Shown one piece after another: positions 58,860-64,000 of a DNA stretch of 64,000 bases. Below the pieces are notes generated by a model, which was not told the DNA's origin, searched no databases, and worked only from the letters and a program-made list of their open reading frames with translations. Position 1 is the first letter of the stretch. The number at the start of each line of letters is the position of its first letter. Origin of the DNA: Mixta hanseatica (GTDB lineage: Bacteria; Pseudomonadota; Gammaproteobacteria; Enterobacterales; Enterobacteriaceae); assembly GCF_023517775.1 (NCBI RefSeq), contig NZ_CP082904.1, forward strand, positions 3,782,001 through 3,846,000. The letters are read 5' to 3'. A program made the position numbers and the translations under genes.

Positions 58860-59498
58860 TTAGCCCAGCACTTCACGAACAAAGTTTTCGATCTCTTTGT
58901 CCTGGCAGTTTTCAAAGAAACACTGCTGGAAGCGTTGGCCGCTGACCGCCGTTTTCACCAGTTCAGGATCAATAGCGCGCAGCGTATCAAGGTAGTTATC
59001 TTTTACCACCGCCGCTTTAACCTGGTTCAGAATACCGGCATTACGCACCTGTGGCTCTTTACGCTCCGGCGGATAGCCCTGGCCTTTTTCACCGCTAAAG
59101 GCTTTTTCAAAGATAAAGCGCAGGTTCAGCTCGGCACCCCAGCCAAAGCCCTTAGCGAAAGGCAGCGCCAGCGCGTTACCGTTATTGATCTGGGCGAACA
59201 GATAGGCATCCGCCGGATCGATGCAGTAACCACAGGCGACGCCCGGATGGATATTCAGCGACATCAGCGCGCCCTGCCCGGTGCCGCAGCCGGCGATAAT
59301 AAAATCTACCGCTTTTGAATTCAGCAGAATGCTGGCCATAATGCCCAAATGAATATAGGTCAGATGATGATCCTGCTCATCGCTCATGCCCACGTTAAAT
59401 ACCGGATAATCCAGACCGTTAGCGACCTGCTGCAGTTCTTTTAGCACCACGGCGTTTTTTGCCGCCTGGCTGTTCTCCATCATCAGAGCAATTTTCAT
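58860..59498 (-). CDS. RpiB-family sugar isomerase, probable DhuI-type uronate isomerase
   Basis: 212 aa of the RpiB/LacA/LacB family: MKIALMMENSQAAKN, the active-site CGTG in IIAGCGTGQGALMSLN (C71), HPGVACGYCIDPADAYLF, and NNGNALALPF. Family enzymes interconvert aldose and ketose phosphates. The streptococcal member DhuI (about 213 aa) instead isomerises 4-deoxy-5-keto-hexuronate, the job of KduI in the pectin pathway. Divergent ogl and kdgF and a perfect KdgR box upstream make that role likely here, with KduI not in the window. Confidence 0.82.
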   Translation of the reverse strand: MKIALMMENSQAAKNAVVLKELQQVANGLDYPVFNVGMSDEQDHHLTYIHLGIMASILLNSKAVDFIIAGCGTGQGALMSLNIHPGVACGYCIDPADAYLFAQINNGNALALPFAKGFGWGAELNLRFIFEKAFSGEKGQGYPPERKEPQVRNAGILNQVKAAVVKDNYLDTLRAIDPELVKTAVSGQRFQQCFFENCQDKEIENFVREVLG

Positions 59499-59547
59499 CG
59501 TTTGTCCTCTTGTTACTAGCGCGTTTCGGGCCGGTAGTCTGCTTTCA

Positions 59548-59574
59548 AAATTATGAAACAGCGTTTCATAATTT
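59548..59574. promoter_or_regulatory. KdgR operator of the isomerase gene
   Basis: Perfect palindrome with 12-bp arms around AGC: core TGAAAC-AGC-GTTTCA inside AAATTA...TAATTT. It lies 50 bp upstream of the isomerase start. KdgR, the pectinolysis repressor of soft-rot and related enterics, binds such sites. Confidence 0.9.
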
Positions 59575-59615
59575 AATCTTAGCTGTTCCTTATAAAGATC
59601 GCTCTAACTTTTTGC

Positions 59616-59631
59616 TGTGACTATCTTCACA
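59616..59631. promoter_or_regulatory. CRP site, isomerase side
   Basis: TGTGACTATCTTCACA, a perfect TGTGA-N6-TCACA, 118 bp upstream of the isomerase start. Confidence 0.85.
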
Positions 59632-59705
59632 TTCCTTCAGGGCCGCTGCTTTTCGTCCGTGCCTTTTGCGATCTAGTACACATTTTTGTACGGTCAGAAA
59701 AATAG

Positions 59706-59721
59706 TGTGATCCTTCTTACA
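59706..59721. promoter_or_regulatory. CRP-like site, ogl side
   Basis: TGTGATCCTTCTTACA, one mismatch from TGTGA-N6-TCACA, 103 bp before ogl. Confidence 0.65.
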
Positions 59722-59770
59722 TTTTCTTCAGGCGACACTCGGCAAGCGCCACGAACCGGGTATGCTTTCA

Positions 59771-59795
59771 AAAATGTGAAACACCGTTTCATTTT
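59771..59795. promoter_or_regulatory. KdgR operator of ogl
   Basis: Core TGAAAC-ACC-GTTTCA (59777-59791... within AAAATG...CATTTT), 29 bp upstream of the ogl ATG. Same core as the site at 59548-59574. Confidence 0.88.
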
Positions 59796-59823
59796 CTATT
59801 AACCCCTCGCGGGAGGAAAAGCT

Positions 59824-61008
59824 ATGGCCAAGGGGAGTCGTCTGCATCTGCCCTTCTATCGTTTTCAGGATGAGAAGACCGGTGCGGAAATGGTGCGCTT
59901 AACGCCGCCGGAAGTGTTATGCCACCGCAACTATTTTTATCAAAAGTGCTTCTTCAATGATGGCAGTAAACTGCTGTTTGCCGGTGAGTTTGATGGCAAT
60001 CGCAACTACTATCTGCTTGATTTAAAACAGCAGCAGGCCACCCAGCTAACGGAAGGCGCCGGTGATAATACCTTTGGCGGCTTTCTTTCGCCGGACGATC
60101 GTTATCTGTTTTATGTTAAAAATGAACGCCAGCTGCGCCGTGTCGATCTGCAAACATTCGAAGAGGTAACGATTTATACCGTGCCGCAGGCATGGGTGGG
60201 CTATGGCACCTGGGTGGCGAATAGCAACTGTACCAGCCTGGTCGGTATTGAAATCGATCGCGAAGACTGGGAGCCACTCAGCGACTGGCAGGTTTTTAAA
60301 ACCTTCTTTGAAAAGAATCCGCACTGCCGTCTGCTGCGCGTCAATTTACGCAGCGGGGAAGCGGAAACCATTCTCGAACAGCGGCTATGGCTGGGCCATC
60401 CTATTTATCGGCCTTTCGATGACCATACCGTCGCTTTCTGTCATGAAGGCCCGCACGATCGGGTTGATGCGCGCATGTGGCTGATTGATGAAAACGGCGA
60501 CAATATGCGTAAGGTAAAAGATCATGCGCCAGGCGAAAGCTGCACTCACGAGTTCTGGGTGCCTGACGGATCGGCGCTGATCTACGTCTCTTATCATAAA
60601 GATCGTTCCGATCGCGAGATCTGCCGCTACGATCCGGTCACGCAGCATAATGAAGTGTTGATGACTATGCCCGCCTGCTCGCATCTGATGAGCAATCAGA
60701 ACGGCACGCTGCTGGTAGGCGATGGCGCCGGTACGCCGGTGGACGTGCAGGATACTAAAGGCTACACCATTGAGAACGACCCAATGCTGTGGCTGTTTGA
60801 TGTTGCGACACGTCGTCATCGCCCGCTGGCGGCGCATAACAGCTCATGGCGCGTGCTGGACGGCGATCGGCAGGTCACCCATCCGCATCCTTCGTTTACC
60901 CCGGACGACCGTCAGGTGTTGTTCACCTCGGATTATGAAGGGCAGCCCGCGCTTTACCTGGCCGCCATCCGCGCTGATTTTTTCAACCAAGCCGCAGATA
61001 AGGGATAA
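59824..61008 (+). CDS. ogl: Oligogalacturonate lyase Ogl
   Basis: 394-aa cytoplasmic beta-propeller lyase converting unsaturated and saturated digalacturonate to 5-keto-4-deoxyuronate. Typical blocks: PFYRFQDEKTGAEMVRLTPP, HRNYFYQKCFFNDGSKLLF, GHPIYRPFDDHTVAFCHEGP, ESCTHEFWVPDGS and HSSWRVLDG-like HNSSWRVLDGDRQVTHPHPSFTPD (in parts). E. coli lacks it; Dickeya, Pectobacterium, Pantoea and Yersinia have it. kdgF starts 5 bp after it. Confidence 0.95.
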   Translation: MAKGSRLHLPFYRFQDEKTGAEMVRLTPPEVLCHRNYFYQKCFFNDGSKLLFAGEFDGNRNYYLLDLKQQQATQLTEGAGDNTFGGFLSPDDRYLFYVKNERQLRRVDLQTFEEVTIYTVPQAWVGYGTWVANSNCTSLVGIEIDREDWEPLSDWQVFKTFFEKNPHCRLLRVNLRSGEAETILEQRLWLGHPIYRPFDDHTVAFCHEGPHDRVDARMWLIDENGDNMRKVKDHAPGESCTHEFWVPDGSALIYVSYHKDRSDREICRYDPVTQHNEVLMTMPACSHLMSNQNGTLLVGDGAGTPVDVQDTKGYTIENDPMLWLFDVATRRHRPLAAHNSSWRVLDGDRQVTHPHPSFTPDDRQVLFTSDYEGQPALYLAAIRADFFNQAADKG

Positions 61009-61012
61009 AGGT

Positions 61013-61339
61013 ATGTTTACTTTCAGAGAACAAACCCAGGTTGACGATCTGGGCAACGGCGTGACGCGGCGTATCCTGGCGCACGGCGGCGGCATGATGG
61101 CGGTAGAAGTCACATTTGAAAAAGATGCGGTGGGTCCGTTGCATCACCATCCGCACGAGCAGCTCACCTACGTCCTGTCGGGGCGCTTCGCGTTTACTAT
61201 TGATGGCGAAACGCACGAGGTCAGCGCGGGCGATACGCTGTACAAAAAGCCCGATGTAGTTCATGGCTGCGTTTGTCTGGAGCCGGGCGTGCTGCTGGAT
61301 ACCTTTACGCCACAGCGGGAAGATTTTATTAATCCCTGA
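61013..61339 (+). CDS. kdgF: Pectin degradation protein KdgF (cupin)
   Basis: 108-aa metal cupin that linearises 4,5-unsaturated uronates to 5-keto-4-deoxyuronate. The metal-binding motif is HHHPHEQ (H44-Q50) with the partner H84 in DVVHGCV, and GDTLYKKP between. Co-transcribed with ogl. Confidence 0.94.
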   Translation: MFTFREQTQVDDLGNGVTRRILAHGGGMMAVEVTFEKDAVGPLHHHPHEQLTYVLSGRFAFTIDGETHEVSAGDTLYKKPDVVHGCVCLEPGVLLDTFTPQREDFINP

Positions 61340-61340
61340 T

Positions 61341-61382
61341 AAAAAATAACGGCGGCGGCTCCTTGCAGAGATACGCCGCCGT
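61341..61382 (-). terminator. Bidirectional terminator between kdgF and the cytochrome gene
   Basis: Stem ACGGCGGCG (61349-61357) / CGCCGCCGT (61374-61382) with a 16-nt loop. On the minus strand it is followed by TTATTTTTTATC, so it best serves the cytochrome gene. Confidence 0.78.
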
Positions 61383-61399
61383 GTCGCTACGGTTCAGCC

Positions 61400-62725
61400 T
61401 TAATGTTCAGCCTGCGGCAGCTTTTCAATATCGACATTGCCCTGCTGTTCGGTGACGAACGATTCTTTACGCACATCGGCTACATCATCGGCGGTAACCG
61501 GTTTCGCGGCCTGGTTGCCCCAGCTGGTGCGAATAAAGTTCACCACGTCAGCCACCTGCTTATCGTTCAGACGCCAGCCAAAGCCCGGCATCACGACGGT
61601 ACTGGGTGCGCCCTGTACGCCCGGCAATGTGCTGCCGGTCAGTACGATATGGATCAGCGAGGTCGGATCGTCCGCCAGCACTACCGGGTTGCCGCGCAGC
61701 GCCGGGAAGAAACGCTTATAGCCACGCCCATCGGTACGGTGACAGGCGGCGCAGCTGTCAACATACTCCGCCGCGCCCGCTTTGCTGTCATCGCCTTTCC
61801 ATAGCGCCTGCGCCACCGCATCATCCGGCTGGAAACCGGTCTGCGACGGATCTTTCGCGCCCAGCGATTTCAGGTAGCGTGCTATCGCCTTAATATCCTC
61901 ATCGCTCAGATGCTGCAGACTGTGCTCTACCACTTCCGTCATGCCGCCGAAGGCGGCCGTGTCGTCGTTGCGTCCGGTACGCAGGAACTGCGCCAGATCA
62001 TCCTCGCTCCAGCGCCCTAAGCCGTCACGGTTATCGCCGCGCAGGTTGCTGGCGGTCCAGCCATCAATCGGCGCATTGCTGCCGGCAAGATAATCACTGC
62101 CTTTCGCGTCGTTCAGCGCTTTTTCCTGCATGGTAATGCTGCGAGGCGTGTGGCAGGCGCCACAGTGACCCAAGCCTTCCACCAGATAACGCCCGCGCGC
62201 CAGTTCGGCATCCTCGCCCGCTTTCGGCTGAAACGCCTTCACATCCGGCGCGAAAATGCCACGCCAGATAGAGAGCGGCCAGCGCATCGACAGTGGCCAG
62301 GGAATATCGCTCTCTTTATTCTGCTGCGCGACCGGGGCCACGCCGTGCATAAAGTAAGCGTACAGCGCCTGCATATCCTCGTCGCTTACCACCGCGTAAG
62401 AGGGATAAGGCATTGCCGGATAAAGCGTATCGCCATTTTTTGCGATGCCGTGACGTACTGCTTTCTGGAAATCGTCATAGCTGTAGTCGCCGATACCGGT
62501 TTTTTTATCGGGCGTGATATTGGTGGAATAGATCGTGCCGATCGGCGTCGCCATCGGCAGACCGCCGGCAAACGGCTGGCCTCCTTTGCTGCTGTGACAG
62601 GCGACGCAGTCACCCGCGCGCGCCAGGTACTCGCCGCGCTTAATTAAATCGCCGCCCTGGTTATCAGCCGCCAGCGCGCCAGAGGCGGACGCCATCAGGC
62701 ACAGCGCCAGTAATACCTTTTTCAT
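61400..62725 (-). CDS. Gluconate 2-dehydrogenase cytochrome c subunit
   Basis: 441-aa membrane-anchored triheme cytochrome. Signal peptide MKKVLLALCLMASASGALA, then three CXXCH heme motifs: CVACH (C40), CGACH (about 187) and CAACH (about 324), each with a distal-Met region. It passes electrons from the flavoprotein to ubiquinone. ATG 62725 is chosen over 62734 because AAGGA lies eight bases before it. The FAD subunit ends 2-11 bp upstream. Confidence 0.93.
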   Translation of the reverse strand: MKKVLLALCLMASASGALAADNQGGDLIKRGEYLARAGDCVACHSSKGGQPFAGGLPMATPIGTIYSTNITPDKKTGIGDYSYDDFQKAVRHGIAKNGDTLYPAMPYPSYAVVSDEDMQALYAYFMHGVAPVAQQNKESDIPWPLSMRWPLSIWRGIFAPDVKAFQPKAGEDAELARGRYLVEGLGHCGACHTPRSITMQEKALNDAKGSDYLAGSNAPIDGWTASNLRGDNRDGLGRWSEDDLAQFLRTGRNDDTAAFGGMTEVVEHSLQHLSDEDIKAIARYLKSLGAKDPSQTGFQPDDAVAQALWKGDDSKAGAAEYVDSCAACHRTDGRGYKRFFPALRGNPVVLADDPTSLIHIVLTGSTLPGVQGAPSTVVMPGFGWRLNDKQVADVVNFIRTSWGNQAAKPVTADDVADVRKESFVTEQQGNVDIEKLPQAEH

Positions 62726-62736
62726 CGCCATCATCC

Positions 62737-64000
62737 TTATGCCTGCACCAGCGGTCCGGGGTTTTTCAGATACTGTTCACGAATCGCCTTCGCCGACCAG
62801 TAAGTCAGCGCGGCGACCATACCGGTTGGGTTATAGCCCAGCCCCTGCGGGAAAGCAGATGCGCCCGGTACAAAAACATTCGGCACATCCCAGCTTTGCA
62901 AATAGCGGTTCACCGCGCTGGTTTGCGGGTCCTCGCCCATGATCGCACCGCCGTTCATATGCGTGGTTTGATAAACCGTGGTGTCGAAATGGGTGCCCTG
63001 CACTTTCGGCGCGCCGATAATCTCTTTCGGGTTCATCGCTTCGGCAATTTTGCGCATTTTGCCGTGCATAAACTGCGACATTTTGATGTCGTTGTCCTGC
63101 CAGTCGAAAGTCATGCGCAGCAGCGGCTGACCGAAGGCATCTTTATAGTTCGGATCCAGGTCAAGATAGTTGGTGCGGTAAGACTGGTGTGCACCATGCG
63201 CATCCATAGAAACGTGGTGCGTATAGTGATCGGCCACCGCCGCTTTCCACTTGCTGCCCCAGCCTGGCGTGCCCTGCGGCACCGGTAGGCCGGAAATCGG
63301 CTTTACGCCCGCCTGGTTCACCCAGAAAGGCGAACCGCCGACAAAGCCGTATTTGCCGTGGTCGAAGTTATCGGCGTTGAAATCATCCACGCCGACGCCA
63401 GCGCCGCCCGCGCCGATAAAGTTGTTGGTATGCACATCTTTACCGAAGAACGCCTTAATGGTGGAGATGTTCTGATAGGCAAAGTTACGGCCCACCACGC
63501 CTTCGTTGGTAATGGGGTTGTAAGGCTTACCGATGCCGGAAAGCAGCATCAAATGCACGTTATGGAACTGGAAGGCGGAAAGGATGACCAGGTCCGCCGG
63601 CTGCTCAACCTGACGGCCCTGCGCATCCACATAGGTGACGCCAGTGGCGCGCTTTTTATCGTCGGTGAGGTTAACGCGCAGCACATGCGAGTTATCACGC
63701 AGTTCAAACTTTGGTTCCTGACGCAGCGCAGGCCAGATATTGACGTTCGGCGACGCCTTGGAATACATGTAGCAGGCATAGCCACTGCAGTAGCCACAGA
63801 AATTGCACGGCCCCATCTGCGCACCGTAGGTATTGGTGTAAGGCCCGGAAGTATTTGCCGAAGGCAGATCGTAAGGGTGATAACCCACCGATTCCGCCGC
63901 TTTGGCAAACAGCTGGGCGGAATAAGTCCGCTTCTGCGGCGGCAGTGGGAAATCATCCGAACGATCGGGCGCAAACGGGTTGCCGCGCCCCTGGCCGACG
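62737..64000 (-). CDS. Gluconate 2-dehydrogenase flavoprotein subunit (5' end off window)
   Basis: GMC-family FAD dehydrogenase subunit oxidising D-gluconate to 2-ketogluconate in the periplasm. Visible: NFCGYCSGYACYMYSKAS, DLVILSAFQFHNVHLML, the active-site region HMNGGAIMGEDPQTS and the C-terminal FAD block VPGASAFPQGLGYNPTGMVAAL, ending in LVQA. About 421 codons are in view; the start and FAD N-terminal motif are beyond 64000. The order flavoprotein-cytochrome fits the three-subunit gluconate dehydrogenase operon, whose small subunit should lie upstream. Confidence 0.94.
   Translation of the reverse strand, partial: VGQGRGNPFAPDRSDDFPLPPQKRTYSAQLFAKAAESVGYHPYDLPSANTSGPYTNTYGAQMGPCNFCGYCSGYACYMYSKASPNVNIWPALRQEPKFELRDNSHVLRVNLTDDKKRATGVTYVDAQGRQVEQPADLVILSAFQFHNVHLMLLSGIGKPYNPITNEGVVGRNFAYQNISTIKAFFGKDVHTNNFIGAGGAGVGVDDFNADNFDHGKYGFVGGSPFWVNQAGVKPISGLPVPQGTPGWGSKWKAAVADHYTHHVSMDAHGAHQSYRTNYLDLDPNYKDAFGQPLLRMTFDWQDNDIKMSQFMHGKMRKIAEAMNPKEIIGAPKVQGTHFDTTVYQTTHMNGGAIMGEDPQTSAVNRYLQSWDVPNVFVPGASAFPQGLGYNPTGMVAALTYWSAKAIREQYLKNPGPLVQA

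Overview
The window is a piece of an Enterobacterales chromosome. Gene order mutL-amiB-tsaE-nnr-queG ... tRNA-Gly-orn-rsgA-psd-mscM-epmA-frdABCD-blc-ecn-efp-epmB-groEL/ES-fxsA-aspA-dcuA-cutA-dsbD-yjdC-tRNA-Phe follows the 94-95 min region of Escherichia coli, and the accessory genes (Gcd, gluconate 2-dehydrogenase, oligogalacturonate lyase, no ampC beside frd) fit a plant-associated Erwiniaceae member such as Pantoea, Mixta or Erwinia. The genus is inferred; the order is well supported.

Layout. 1-6779: conserved repair, cell-wall and tRNA-modification genes, ending in divergent nnr/queG whose start codons share one CATG. 6815-7063: four DnaA boxes plus an IHF-like site at the place where E. 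coli carries datA. 7064-16161: an AT-richer accessory island between this locus and the tRNA-Gly operon. It holds the 3' part of a filamentous haemagglutinin-like gene, an intact IS1 without target duplication, a probable gspD 5' stub, a GspC-like gene, a GH18 chitinase and a CadC-type winged-helix regulator. I read it as a chitinase/type II secretion plus adhesin island cut down by an IS1-adjacent deletion. 16162-17004: four tRNA-Gly(GCC) genes at an exact 233-bp period with their promoter. 17087-44270: the conserved backbone, interrupted by a chemoreceptor gene before frdA and an orphan flagellin gene with an excellent sigma-28 promoter after frdD, at the ampC position. The EF-P modification set (efp, epmA, epmB) is complete here except for epmC.

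44354-64000: accessory metabolism and regulation. It contains a dienelactone-hydrolase-like protein, a Rob-like regulator, PQQ glucose dehydrogenase, an MFS pump next to a LysR regulator, the katN-yciE-yciG stress cluster, a TetR-AraC regulator pair with two tandem palindromic operators, tsx, a periplasmic histidine phosphatase with an OprD-type porin, a divergent pectin module (RpiB-family isomerase versus ogl-kdgF) under evident KdgR and CRP control, and the cytochrome and flavoprotein subunits of gluconate 2-dehydrogenase running off the right edge.

Together, Gcd and gluconate dehydrogenase oxidise glucose and gluconate in the periplasm, while the ogl module routes oligogalacturonides into the cell's hexuronate pathway. 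No CRISPR array, prophage or recognisable new defence system is visible. The most unusual features are the datA-like locus, the IS1-truncated island, the 233-bp tRNA array, the orphan flagellin and the KduI-replacing isomerase.
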